Assembly: GCA_002713825.1 (NCBI GenBank)
Contig: PAUU01000021.1
Coordinates: forward strand, 17,361 to 24,831
Source: Acidiferrobacteraceae bacterium
Lineage (GTDB): Bacteria > Pseudomonadota > Gammaproteobacteria > Arenicellales > UBA868
Direction: 5' to 3'
DNA: 7,471 nucleotides
The notes below the pieces were generated by a model. The model was given only the letters and a program-made list of their open reading frames with translations, searched no databases and was not told the DNA's origin. Of the stretch, positions 1 to 5,976 are shown one piece after another (position 1 is the first letter of the stretch; each line of letters begins with the position of its first letter). A program made the position numbers and the translations under genes.

Positions 1-891
1 ACCGCCTTCTTTGACCCCGCCGGGGGCGGTGACCCGGTGATGTTCCAGCACATCTTCTGGTTCTTTGGTCATCCGGAGGTGTACATCCTGATTCTTCCGG
101 CCTTTGGCATCATTTCCCAGGTCATTCCGACCTTCGCCCGAAAACCTCTTTTTGGGTATACCTCGATGGTCTTTGCGACAGCCGGTATTGCGTTTTTGTC
201 CTTCATTGTGTGGGCCCATCACATGTACACCGTGGGCATGCCCTTATCCGGTGAACTCTTCTTCATGTATTCCACGATGCTAATTGCAATCCCCACCGGC
301 GTGAAGATATTCAACTGGATGGCCACAATGTGGCGGGGCAGCATGACCTTTGAAACGCCGATGCTGTACGCGATCGCGACTGTCGCGCTGTTTACGGTGG
401 GCGGGCTTACCGGTCTCATGATGGCGATTACGCCTGCAGATTTTCAGTACCACGACACCTATTTCATCGTCGCCCACTTTCATTACGTGATCTTCTGCGG
501 ATCAGTGCTGGGTATGTTTGCCGGCGTTTATTACTGGTTGCCCAAGTGGACCGGCCATATGTATGACGAGACACTCGGCAAATGGCATTTCTGGCTAACC
601 ATCATTGCCTTTAATGTGACTTTCTTCCCGCAGCATTTCCTGGGCTTTGCCGGAATGCCCCGACGTATCCCGGATTACTCTCTGCAGTTTGCGGAATTCA
701 ACGTCATCTCCAGTATCGGTGGATTCGTGCTCGGATTTTCTCAGCTCATCCTGCTGGCCGTGGTGATCAAAGCCATCCGCGGCGGCAAGAAGGCGAGTGC
801 CGAAGTCTGGGAGAACCCGGAAGGACTGGAATGGACCGTGCCGTCGCCAGCGCCGTACCATACCTTCGCCACGGCGCCTGAGGTCAAGTAG
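1..891 (+). CDS. ctaD: Cytochrome c oxidase subunit I, aa3-type (3' part, partial)
   Basis: This is the catalytic subunit of the inner-membrane terminal oxidase, which reduces O2 to water at the heme a3-CuB centre and pumps protons. The gene is cut by the left edge; the frame is open from base 1 and 296 codons remain. The His-Tyr crosslink motif HPEVY is at bases 70-84, the CuB His pair (AHHMYTVGM) at 217-222, the K-channel lysine (PTGVK) at 304-306, and the heme a3 and heme a histidines (VAHFHYV) at 475-477 and 481-483. All visible ligands are intact, which argues for a working heme-copper oxidase rather than a relic. Several hydrophobic segments fit the C-terminal half of the 12-helix fold. 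It leads the visible operon; coxB is expected just upstream but lies outside. The gene is often called coxA in this group. Identity is very secure; the a-type heme is inferred from the ctaG/surf1/ctaB context. Confidence 0.98.
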   Translation, partial: TAFFDPAGGGDPVMFQHIFWFFGHPEVYILILPAFGIISQVIPTFARKPLFGYTSMVFATAGIAFLSFIVWAHHMYTVGMPLSGELFFMYSTMLIAIPTGVKIFNWMATMWRGSMTFETPMLYAIATVALFTVGGLTGLMMAITPADFQYHDTYFIVAHFHYVIFCGSVLGMFAGVYYWLPKWTGHMYDETLGKWHFWLTIIAFNVTFFPQHFLGFAGMPRRIPDYSLQFAEFNVISSIGGFVLGFSQLILLAVVIKAIRGGKKASAEVWENPEGLEWTVPSPAPYHTFATAPEVK

Positions 892-901
892 GGGGACCCT
901 G

Positions 902-1015
902 ATGGCAACAGTGACTAACGACACACAAAAAGCGGGTATCCGGAAGACGGTCACCGTGTTGGCGGTGTTCGCCGTGGCGGTCTTCACCTGGAGCATCGTC
1001 AAGTATGTCCTGTGA
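902..1015 (+). CDS. Small single-span membrane protein between ctaD and ctaG
   Basis: This 37-residue protein begins MATVTNDTQKAGIRK. A polar, basic N-terminus is followed by one hydrophobic segment (about residues 16-37) that runs to the end. The start is supported by the purine-rich stretch AGGGGGA at 890-896, five bases before the ATG and overlapping the ctaD stop. It lies 10 bases after ctaD and 21 before ctaG, so the three are probably co-transcribed. Many proteobacterial oxidase operons carry a tiny single-helix protein here, annotated as cytochrome oxidase small assembly protein. The match is by position, size and topology rather than by a diagnostic motif. It could act in CuB or heme insertion or be a small structural subunit; that is inference. 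It is too short for usual length cut-offs and easily missed. Confidence 0.75.
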   Translation: MATVTNDTQKAGIRKTVTVLAVFAVAVFTWSIVKYVL

Positions 1016-1036
1016 GCCGAGGATCGGTGATACACC

Positions 1037-1591
1037 ATGACTGAGTCTTGTCGTCAAAAGAGCAATCGCCGCGTCGCGGGATGGCTTTCCCTGTGGGTCG
1101 TGGGCATGTTCGGATTTGGTTACGCGCTGGTCCCGCTTTATGACATCTTCTGCGAGATCACGGGCTTGAACGGCAAGAGCGCAACCTTGACGGAAGTAAG
1201 CGCCAAACCTCTCGAAATCGACCGGTCGCGGACCGTGACGGTCGAGTTCGCAGTCAATGTAAGCGGCATTCCCTGGGAAGTCGATCGGCCTAAAACAGTT
1301 CGCCTCAAGGTGCATCCGGGTGAGTCGATGACTGTGACCTATGCAGCGCATAGTTTGACCGACACGCTGTCAGCGGGGCAGGCGGTACCCAGTGTTTCGC
1401 CGGCGCGAGCAGCGCGGCACTTCAGAAAGACCGAATGCTTCTGCTTTACCCGACAGGAACTGGCGCCTCGGGAAAGCAAGTTGATGCCGGTCACGTTTGT
1501 GGTCGATCCCGCTCTTCCCGAGGAAGTAAAGACCATTACGTTGTCATACGCGGTCTATCCCGCGAAAGACATTGAACCAACCAATTCTTAA
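1037..1591 (+). CDS. ctaG: Cytochrome c oxidase assembly protein CtaG/Cox11 (CuB copper chaperone)
   Basis: CtaG is a membrane-anchored periplasmic copper chaperone that delivers Cu to the CuB site of subunit I. The 184-residue protein has the family's usual size and layout: a short basic cytoplasmic tail, one membrane span (about residues 14-33), then an immunoglobulin-like beta domain. The copper-binding cysteines are present: Cys39 in YDIFCEITGLNG just after the helix, and Cys134 and Cys136 in the hallmark TECFCF. The conserved GQAVPSVSP loop precedes them at about 114-122. The ATG at 1037 has GGTGA six bases upstream. This puts the helix where it belongs, and the basic QKSNRRVAGW start matches homologues. 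It sits in its standard place between subunits I and III. Its stop codon lies just downstream of the left arm of an inverted repeat, inside the loop. Confidence 0.97.
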   Translation: MTESCRQKSNRRVAGWLSLWVVGMFGFGYALVPLYDIFCEITGLNGKSATLTEVSAKPLEIDRSRTVTVEFAVNVSGIPWEVDRPKTVRLKVHPGESMTVTYAAHSLTDTLSAGQAVPSVSPARAARHFRKTECFCFTRQELAPRESKLMPVTFVVDPALPEEVKTITLSYAVYPAKDIEPTNS

Positions 1592-1618
1592 AGATAGCTG
1601 CTGACGGGTAATTGGTTG
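1578..1618 (+). promoter_or_regulatory. 9-bp inverted repeat around the ctaG stop codon
   Basis: CAACCAATT (1578-1586) is perfectly complementary to AATTGGTTG (1610-1618), with a 23-base loop that contains the ctaG stop codon (1589-1591). A second small palindrome, AAAAC-AA-GTTTT (1619-1630), follows at once, then GAGTTTTAATAA. There is no clean GC-rich stem with a U-run, so it is a poor intrinsic terminator. It could be an mRNA stability or processing element that separates ctaG and coxC expression, or chance. The repeat is seen directly; the function is inferred. Confidence 0.35.
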
Positions 1619-1696
1619 AAAACAAGTTTTGAGTTTTAATAAATAGAAATAGATAGATACATAAATATTCTTAGATTAGAAAAGAGGACGCAACAC
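1592..1696 (+). promoter_or_regulatory. AT-rich leader of coxC, possible internal promoter
   Basis: The 105-base gap before coxC is much richer in A and T than the flanking genes, especially from about 1616 to 1683. It holds a short GATA-like run (AAATAGAAATAGATAGATA, 1641-1659). TTGAAA (1616-1621) resembles a -35 box and TTTAAT (1635-1640) a -10 box, but their spacing is only 13 bases. TTGAGT (1629-1634) also has no well-spaced good partner. No sigma-70 promoter can therefore be assigned with certainty. The ribosome binding site AGAGGA (1683-1688), eight bases before the coxC ATG, is strong. Other gaps in this operon are short, so a separate promoter or processing site for coxC is plausible. 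Confidence 0.35.
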
Positions 1697-2575
1697 ATGA
1701 GCTCAGCACACGGCGGTTATTATTTGCCTGACCCGACCAAGTGGCCCACGATCACTTCGATGGGGCTGTTCCTGCTCGCACTCGGTTTCATTCTGGACCT
1801 GCACCATCTCGCCCCCGGGCTCTGGCTGATGATCGCTGGCTCAGTGATTATCATCCTGATGCTGTATTCCTGGTTTGGGCAGGTCGCGGGAGAGAGTGAG
1901 GCTGGGCGTTACGATGCGCAGGTGGATACGTCGTTCCGGATGGGAATGGGTTGGTTTATCTTCTCCGAGGTGATGTTTTTCGGCGCATTTTTCGGCGCAC
2001 TCTTTTATACCCGAATCCTGTCCGTTCCCTGGCTCGCTGGCGAGGAGTTGCTATGGCCTGGATTTGAGGCGACCTGGCCGTCAGCCGGACCCGCAGGGGC
2101 CACCTATATCGGGCCAGACAATTACGATATTGGATCGAATCAGTTTTCCAGCATCGGAGCGCTCGGTATCCCGCTGCTGAATACCGTCATCTTGCTGGTA
2201 TCTAGTGTGACATTGACATTCTCACACTGGGCGCTCAAGAAGAACCAGCGGGGCGCGATGAATTTCTGGCTGTTTGTGACGGTCGCTCTCGGCGCCCTGT
2301 TTATGTATTACCAGGTCGGGGAATACATCGAGGCCTATAGCCATCTTGGCTTGACGCTGGGGTCAGGGGTATATGGAGCGACCTTCTTCATGTTGACGGG
2401 ATTCCATGGTTTCCACGTCACTATTGGTGCGATCACACTGGCCGTCATTCTTGTCAGATGTCTGCGGGGGCATTTCAAGCCTGATGAGCACTTTGGATTT
2501 GAAGGTGCCGCTTGGTATTGGCACTTCGTGGATACCGTCTGGGTCGGACTGTTTATTTTCGTTTACATTTTGTAG
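1697..2575 (+). CDS. coxC: Cytochrome c oxidase subunit III
   Basis: Subunit III is the non-catalytic core subunit that stabilises subunit I and supports proton uptake and oxygen entry. The 292-residue protein begins MSSAHGGYYLPDPTKWP, typical of bacterial subunit III, and has about seven membrane segments. The helix with the conserved glutamate reads FSEVMFFGAFFGALFY (Glu91). The late hallmarks LTGFHGFHVTIGAI and the C-terminal HFVDTVWVGLFIFVYIL are present, and length is normal for proteobacteria. The start is fixed by AGAGGA eight bases upstream. It follows ctaG, as in related operons, after an AT-rich spacer. Downstream the DUF2909 gene converges on it, so the coxC transcript should end in, or read through, 2576-2690. 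The symbol ctaE is also used. Confidence 0.97.
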   Translation: MSSAHGGYYLPDPTKWPTITSMGLFLLALGFILDLHHLAPGLWLMIAGSVIIILMLYSWFGQVAGESEAGRYDAQVDTSFRMGMGWFIFSEVMFFGAFFGALFYTRILSVPWLAGEELLWPGFEATWPSAGPAGATYIGPDNYDIGSNQFSSIGALGIPLLNTVILLVSSVTLTFSHWALKKNQRGAMNFWLFVTVALGALFMYYQVGEYIEAYSHLGLTLGSGVYGATFFMLTGFHGFHVTIGAITLAVILVRCLRGHFKPDEHFGFEGAAWYWHFVDTVWVGLFIFVYIL

Positions 2576-2620
2576 TCGGTGGTCGGTACGCTGTATTAAC
2601 GACGATTTCGCGCGAGCACG

Positions 2621-2664
2621 AAAAAATATCTCAGGCGCCGCTAAGGTCACAGATGGCGCCTGAG
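2621..2664 (-). terminator. Intrinsic terminator of the minus-strand DUF2909 gene
   Basis: A perfect 10-bp inverted repeat, CTCAGGCGCC (2630-2639) and GGCGCCTGAG (2655-2664), encloses a 15-base loop. Read on the minus strand the stem is followed by ATATTTTTT (2621-2629), which is the classic GC-rich hairpin plus U-tract. It lies 26 bases past the DUF2909 stop codon, so it very probably ends that transcript. On the plus strand the hairpin has no U-run after it, so it should not be an efficient intrinsic terminator for coxC, though it could protect the 3' end. Confidence 0.8.
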
Positions 2665-2667
2665 CGC

Positions 2668-2689
2668 GGTTCAGGCTCAGGGCTGAACC
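2668..2689. repeat. Second small hairpin between coxC and the DUF2909 gene
   Basis: GGTTCAG (2668-2674) and CTGAACC (2683-2689) form a perfect 7-bp stem with an 8-base loop directly next to the DUF2909 stop codon (2690-2692). It lies between that stop and the stronger terminator hairpin. Neither side has a U-tract, so it is probably an accessory 3'-end structure. The function is inferred. Confidence 0.5.
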
Positions 2690-2923
2690 TTATTGCTGGG
2701 TGTTGATCGCAGCTTGTTGAAGCGATCCACCGGGCTTCAAAAGTCCCGTGTACAGACCGCCGACAATCAAAAGCAGCAGGAAAGCCCAAATTGCAACACG
2801 GTAAGTAAGCGCTTTTACTGTGCCTGTGCCCCGACCTTTGTCCCGCATCATTGAGAACATGGCAACGCCCAGGCTGATCACCATTGCCAGAAGAAGAATC
2901 AGGATTACCGATTTCGCGATCAT
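2690..2923 (-). CDS. DUF2909 twin-transmembrane protein of the cox locus
   Basis: This 77-residue protein begins MIAKSVILILLLAMVISLG. It has two hydrophobic segments (about residues 3-24 and 42-61) joined by a charged loop, MMRDKGRGTGTVKALTYR, matching the DUF2909 pattern of two helices around a DKGRS-like loop. Its role is unknown. The family is found almost always in gammaproteobacterial aa3 oxidase loci, antisense between coxC and surf1, exactly as here, which suggests a part in oxidase assembly. The ATG at 2921-2923 was chosen because it puts the first helix at the N-terminus. The frame stays open to a TTG at 2998, but that would add a non-conserved stretch overlapping the surf1 start. 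The ribosome binding site is weak (AAGAAA). An intrinsic terminator follows the gene. Confidence 0.88.
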   Translation of the reverse strand: MIAKSVILILLLAMVISLGVAMFSMMRDKGRGTGTVKALTYRVAIWAFLLLLIVGGLYTGLLKPGGSLQQAAINTQQ

Positions 2924-2991
2924 GGAAAAATTTCTTTTCGAACGAGTCCAAGCGATGGTATCAAAAAGCGTGAAGGCATCAGTGAACTGAA
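2924..2991. promoter_or_regulatory. Divergent intergenic region between DUF2909 gene and surf1
   Basis: These 68 bases separate two divergently read genes, so promoters for both should lie here or reach into the coding ends. On the plus strand TATCAA (2959-2964) is a weak -10-like hexamer, with only a poor -35 match (TTTCGA, 2936-2941) at 17-base spacing. I see no convincing sigma-70 promoter or operator in either direction. The promoter assignment rests on gene orientation alone. Confidence 0.3.
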
Positions 2992-3732
2992 GTGTCAACG
3001 CGACGGATATCCCATCCCCTGGCGCTACTGGGCGTCTCGGTTATTTTCGCTTTGTTGATCGGATTAGGGATCTGGCAGTTGCAGCGTGCTGACGAAAAAC
3101 AGGCCTGGTTCGACGGTTATAGCGCCCGGATCAGCGAAGCACCGATACAGATTACGGACCGTTTGCTGGGGCCAGACCGCTCGAACTTTCCCGCCGAGGT
3201 TCGCGGACGCTTTGATGGAGAGGGGCAGTTTTTGTGGGATAACCGGACCCATCAGGGTCAGCCTGGGTTTCATGTGATTACTCCTTTTGTAATTACTCCG
3301 GGTGAGACGCGGATTCTGGTCGATCGAGGTTGGATACCGCTCTCGGGATCAAGAGAAAATCTGCCCATCCCAAAGATCCCAGCGGGCCCTAAAGTGATTA
3401 GCGGCTACCTTTATGAATCTAAACCCGGTTTCACCCTGGAAGCGCGCGCACCCCAGTATGATTCGGCGCTTCGTCAAAACGTTGATCTTTCGGCATTTGC
3501 CAGCTCCGCGCCCTATACCGTTCAGCCTTATGTGCTGAGGCTCGATATGGACCAGCCCGACGGTTTTGTCCGCGTGTGGCCGGTCCCGGATCAAACGGCG
3601 GTGAGGCGCCATGAAGCCTATGCGGTGCAATGGTTCGGAATGGCGGTGGTATTTATAGGTGTAGTGGTTGCCATGTGGCGGCGCGAACTAAGAGCCAGGC
3701 GCAGGCCTGTGAGAAACAAAATCCATGAATGA
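2992..3732 (+). CDS. surf1: SURF1 family cytochrome oxidase assembly protein
   Basis: SURF1 is an inner-membrane protein that helps insert heme a/a3 into subunit I. The 246-residue protein has the standard two-helix layout: an N-terminal span (about residues 9-27) leading into GLGIWQLQRADEKQAW, a large periplasmic domain, and a C-terminal span (about 213-230). Family motifs include GRFDGEGQFLWDNRTHQGQPGFHVITPF, ILVDRGWIP and HEAYAVQWFGMA. His207, just before the second helix, matches the heme-linked histidine of bacterial SURF1. The start is GTG at 2992; an in-frame TGA at 2983-2985 rules out an earlier one, and no good ribosome binding site is seen, so translation may be weak. It overlaps the next gene by 8 bases, which implies translational coupling. 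The symbol follows the eukaryotic homologue. Confidence 0.95.
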   Translation: MSTRRISHPLALLGVSVIFALLIGLGIWQLQRADEKQAWFDGYSARISEAPIQITDRLLGPDRSNFPAEVRGRFDGEGQFLWDNRTHQGQPGFHVITPFVITPGETRILVDRGWIPLSGSRENLPIPKIPAGPKVISGYLYESKPGFTLEARAPQYDSALRQNVDLSAFASSAPYTVQPYVLRLDMDQPDGFVRVWPVPDQTAVRRHEAYAVQWFGMAVVFIGVVVAMWRRELRARRRPVRNKIHE

Positions 3733-4342
3733 CGACATGTCTGATCCCCTTTCCAACTCAGTGCGGAACCGAAAGCGATTGACGCTGATTGCGCTGATGG
3801 CCCTTTTTTTGTCGCCCGTGATCGCGGCATGGCTTTGGACACCTGACACATTCCGCAATCGGGGCGAACTGATTGATCCACCCCAGCCTTTGGTCAATGT
3901 CGCAATGATCTCCCCAGACGGCCGTGATGTAGATCTGACCAATTTGTTCGGACGCTGGACCTATGTCTTTTTTGTCGAGGCTGGGTGTGATGAATCCTGC
4001 AAGCAGTTGGCCGATGCCGTTGAGCGCGTCCGCCTGAGTCAGGGCAAAAACGAAAAGCGCGTCCGTCTCATGGTGATTACGCTTAGCCCGGATGCACTTT
4101 CCTCCCTGGATGAGATTCGTCTCATCATGCCAAAGACAATCGTGTTGGGCGTCAATGCGGCCGAAAAGGAACAGCTGCTGCCTCAATTTATGCCGAGCGG
4201 GGGAGGGTCGGTGCTTCAATCGGGCAGCGTCTTTTTGGTTGATCCGATGGGAAATCTGATGATGATTTATCCTGCCACATCTGACCCGACGGATCTTCGC
4301 AAAGATATCAGCCGGCTTCTGCGGGCATCGCGTATCGGTTAG
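3725..4342 (+). CDS. SCO-like thioredoxin-fold membrane protein of the cox locus (histidine-free)
   Basis: This 205-residue protein has a basic N-terminus, one membrane span (about residues 19-38) and a thioredoxin-like domain facing the periplasm. The domain carries GCDESC (Cys88 and Cys92, a CxxxC spacing as in SCO copper chaperones) in YVFFVEAGCDESCKQL, and later VFLVDPMGNLMMIYP (about 169-183), matching the strand that in SCO follows the copper-binding histidine. Here that position is Gln165 by my alignment, and the protein contains no histidine at all. It corresponds by position and style to the uncharacterised gene between surf1 and ctaA in Pseudomonas oxidase loci. A thiol-disulphide role in assembly is more likely than canonical copper delivery; this is inference. 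The ATG at 3725 has GAGAAA eight bases upstream; Met5 (3737) is an alternative start. It overlaps surf1 by 8 bases. Confidence 0.85.
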   Translation: MNDDMSDPLSNSVRNRKRLTLIALMALFLSPVIAAWLWTPDTFRNRGELIDPPQPLVNVAMISPDGRDVDLTNLFGRWTYVFFVEAGCDESCKQLADAVERVRLSQGKNEKRVRLMVITLSPDALSSLDEIRLIMPKTIVLGVNAAEKEQLLPQFMPSGGGSVLQSGSVFLVDPMGNLMMIYPATSDPTDLRKDISRLLRASRIG

Positions 4343-4360
4343 TCAGCGGAGATGATCCCG

Positions 4361-4366
4361 TATAAT
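4361..4366 (+). promoter_or_regulatory. Perfect TATAAT hexamer just before the ctaB start
   Basis: TATAAT ends two bases before the first ctaB ATG (4369) and eleven before the second (4378). No good -35 is present at 16-17 bases upstream (TTAGTC, 4339-4344, is poor). If it were a working -10 box, transcription would begin near 4373, so translation would have to start at 4378 or use a leaderless mRNA. The hexamer is real, but its use as a promoter is doubtful and it may be chance. Confidence 0.2.
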
Positions 4367-4368
4367 TC

Positions 4369-5316
4369 ATGGCCGTTATGAAAGCACAGGCTTCAACCAC
4401 GTCGCACGGCTCGTCGAGCTTCGGGTCGACTTTTCATGCCTACTACGAACTGACCAAACCACGGGTCGTGGCGCTGATCGTGTTCACCGCAATCGTGGGC
4501 ATGTTCCTGTCGGTTGACGGGATGGTCCCCGTTTCAATACTGATATCTGGTGCGCTAGGGATCGGGCTGTCAGCGGCTTCCGGGGCAGCGTTCAACCACC
4601 TGCTGGATCGCCGGGCAGACCAGATCATGGCGCGAACGTCAGGCCGTCCGCTGCCGACGGGGACCGTCGAAACCACTCCAGCGATTGTCTTTGCAACCGG
4701 GTTGGCTCTGGTATCCGTGCTGATCCTAGTCGCAATGGTCAATACGCTCACTGCGGTGCTGTCATTTGCTTCTATGGTTGGTTATGCCGTGGTGTATACG
4801 GTGTGGCTTAAGCACGCAACGCCTCAGAATATTGTCATCGGTGGGGCGGCGGGTGCGATGCCGCCAGTGCTCGGCTGGACTGCCGTCACGGGAGAGGTGG
4901 CCTCTGATGCGCTTTTGCTGTTCCTGATTATCTTCTGCTGGACCCCTCCGCACTTTTGGGCGTTGGCCCTTTATCGCCAGGAAGAATACGCAGCAGCGGG
5001 AATTCCAATGCTGCCCGTCACCCACGGCCGACGACATACGCTGTTGCAGATGGTGCTTTATACGGTGCTGCTTTTGGCAGTGAGTGTGCTGCCGTTCGCA
5101 ACCGGTATGTCAGGCGGGATGTATTTTGTCGGCGCGTTGGTTCTGGGCGTGATTTTCCTGATTTTTGTGGTGCGTTTGTATCGCCGTTACAGTGATGCAC
5201 TTTCCAAGCAGACCTTCAGTTATTCGATACAGTATCTTGCAATGCTGTTTGCATTGATGCTGATTGATCACTACCAAAGTCCGTTGCGGGAATTCCTTGT
5301 TGCCCTTCTTGCCTGA
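4369..5316 (+). CDS. ctaB: Protoheme IX farnesyltransferase (heme O synthase)
   Basis: CtaB, also called CyoE, transfers a farnesyl group from farnesyl diphosphate to the vinyl group of heme B to give heme O, the precursor of heme A. It is a polytopic UbiA-family membrane enzyme. The 315-residue protein shows the entry motif YYELTKPRVVAL (about 25-36) and the Mg-diphosphate motif NxxxDxxxD (Asn76, Asp80, Asp84) in FNHLLDRRADQIMARTSGRP. It also has TPQNIVIGGAAGAMPPVLGW, and FCWTPPHFWALALYRQEEY leading to AGIPMLPVTHG, the family's second conserved loop. About nine hydrophobic segments are present. The first ATG (4369) is used, with an in-frame TAA at 4363 blocking earlier starts; ATG 4378 (MKAQ) is possible. 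The nearest Shine-Dalgarno-like sequence (GGAGATG, 4348-4354) is rather far. The gene follows the SCO-like gene after 26 bases; ctaA, its usual neighbour, is absent. Confidence 0.97.
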   Translation: MAVMKAQASTTSHGSSSFGSTFHAYYELTKPRVVALIVFTAIVGMFLSVDGMVPVSILISGALGIGLSAASGAAFNHLLDRRADQIMARTSGRPLPTGTVETTPAIVFATGLALVSVLILVAMVNTLTAVLSFASMVGYAVVYTVWLKHATPQNIVIGGAAGAMPPVLGWTAVTGEVASDALLLFLIIFCWTPPHFWALALYRQEEYAAAGIPMLPVTHGRRHTLLQMVLYTVLLLAVSVLPFATGMSGGMYFVGALVLGVIFLIFVVRLYRRYSDALSKQTFSYSIQYLAMLFALMLIDHYQSPLREFLVALLA

Positions 5317-5367
5317 CGAGTCCTATCAGTCGAGCAGAGACGCAGGTATAAGTCTGGTTCTCGCGCC

Positions 5368-5976
5368 ATGAATGTCTCTAGCCCGGAAAGGCCCTACGCC
5401 ATCGCCTGTGACCGAAACAGGGATCCCATTCTGGCGATCTTGCGGGAGTGTCTACCTGCGAGGGGCAGGGTGCTGGAGATTGGCAGCGGGACGGGCCAAC
5501 ATGCAGCTTATTTTTCGAATGCGTTCCCTCACCTTGAATGGCTGCCGAGTGATCTGCCACAGAATCTTGAAGGGATATCGCTCTGGCGCCGGGATGCAGG
5601 GCCGAATTGTCTTGCGCCAGCGGGTCTGGATCTATTGTCTGATGCACTGCAACTGCCACCAGCGGATGCGATCGTCTGTATCAATACCTTGCATATTGTC
5701 GCTTGGCAGGGCACGCACCAATTGTTTACAGCAGCGGGAAAGACGCTGTCCCCGGGCCAGGCCATATATCTCTATGGACCCTACCGCTATGCTGACCGCC
5801 CGCTCGAGCCGAGCAATGAGCAGTTTGATCAATGGTTGAAGGAGCGGGATCCCGCAAGCGGTATCCGAAATTTCGAAGACCTCAGCCGGATTGCCCAAGA
5901 GCAGGGTTTGGCGCTCGAGACGGACGTGCCCATGCCGGCAAACAATCGGTCTTTGATTTTCAGGCGCGTGCCGTAG
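5368..5976 (+). CDS. DUF938 family, class I SAM-dependent methyltransferase-like protein
   Basis: The 202-residue protein is of the usual DUF938 length. It begins with the family signature CDRNRDPILAILRECLP, then the SAM-binding motif VLEIGSGTGQHAAYF (about residues 35-49), an acidic position in EWLPSDLPQN, and the motif IVCINTLHIVAW. Further on are IYLYGPYRY, SNEQFDQWLKERDP and the closing MPANNRSLIFRR. The fold predicts an S-adenosylmethionine-dependent methyltransferase; the substrate is unknown and no biochemical role is established that I know of. It follows ctaB after 51 bases on the same strand and may share its transcript, in the place where sco1 normally sits. The ATG at 5368 lacks a clear ribosome binding site. 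It is convergent with the amine oxidase gene. Confidence 0.88.
   Translation: MNVSSPERPYAIACDRNRDPILAILRECLPARGRVLEIGSGTGQHAAYFSNAFPHLEWLPSDLPQNLEGISLWRRDAGPNCLAPAGLDLLSDALQLPPADAIVCINTLHIVAWQGTHQLFTAAGKTLSPGQAIYLYGPYRYADRPLEPSNEQFDQWLKERDPASGIRNFEDLSRIAQEQGLALETDVPMPANNRSLIFRRVP

Noticed and set aside
595..1351. Long minus-strand open frames across the ctaD end, the small ORF and ctaG
   Set aside because: They lie opposite genes with clear family motifs and show low-complexity Arg/His-rich translation typical of antisense shadows.
1616..1640. Sigma-70 promoter TTGAAA / TTTAAT upstream of coxC
   Set aside because: The spacing is 13 bases rather than 16-18, so it was not called as a defined promoter.
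1641..1659. GATA-like run as a possible CRISPR or tandem-repeat array
   Set aside because: It has only two or three imperfect short units and no spaced repeat structure, so it is simple AT-rich sequence.
2924..2998. N-terminal extension of the DUF2909 protein from a TTG at 2998
   Set aside because: The added 25 residues are polar, overlap the start of surf1 and precede a natural first helix that begins at Met 2923.
3758..4219. 153-codon open frame on the minus strand inside the SCO-like gene
   Set aside because: It is fully antisense to a well-supported gene, has no recognisable domain, and its composition (many His, Arg, Gln) is that of a shadow frame.
5372..5839. 155-codon plus-strand frame overlapping the DUF938 gene
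   Set aside because: The other frame carries the full DUF938 motif set from start to stop; this one has no family features.
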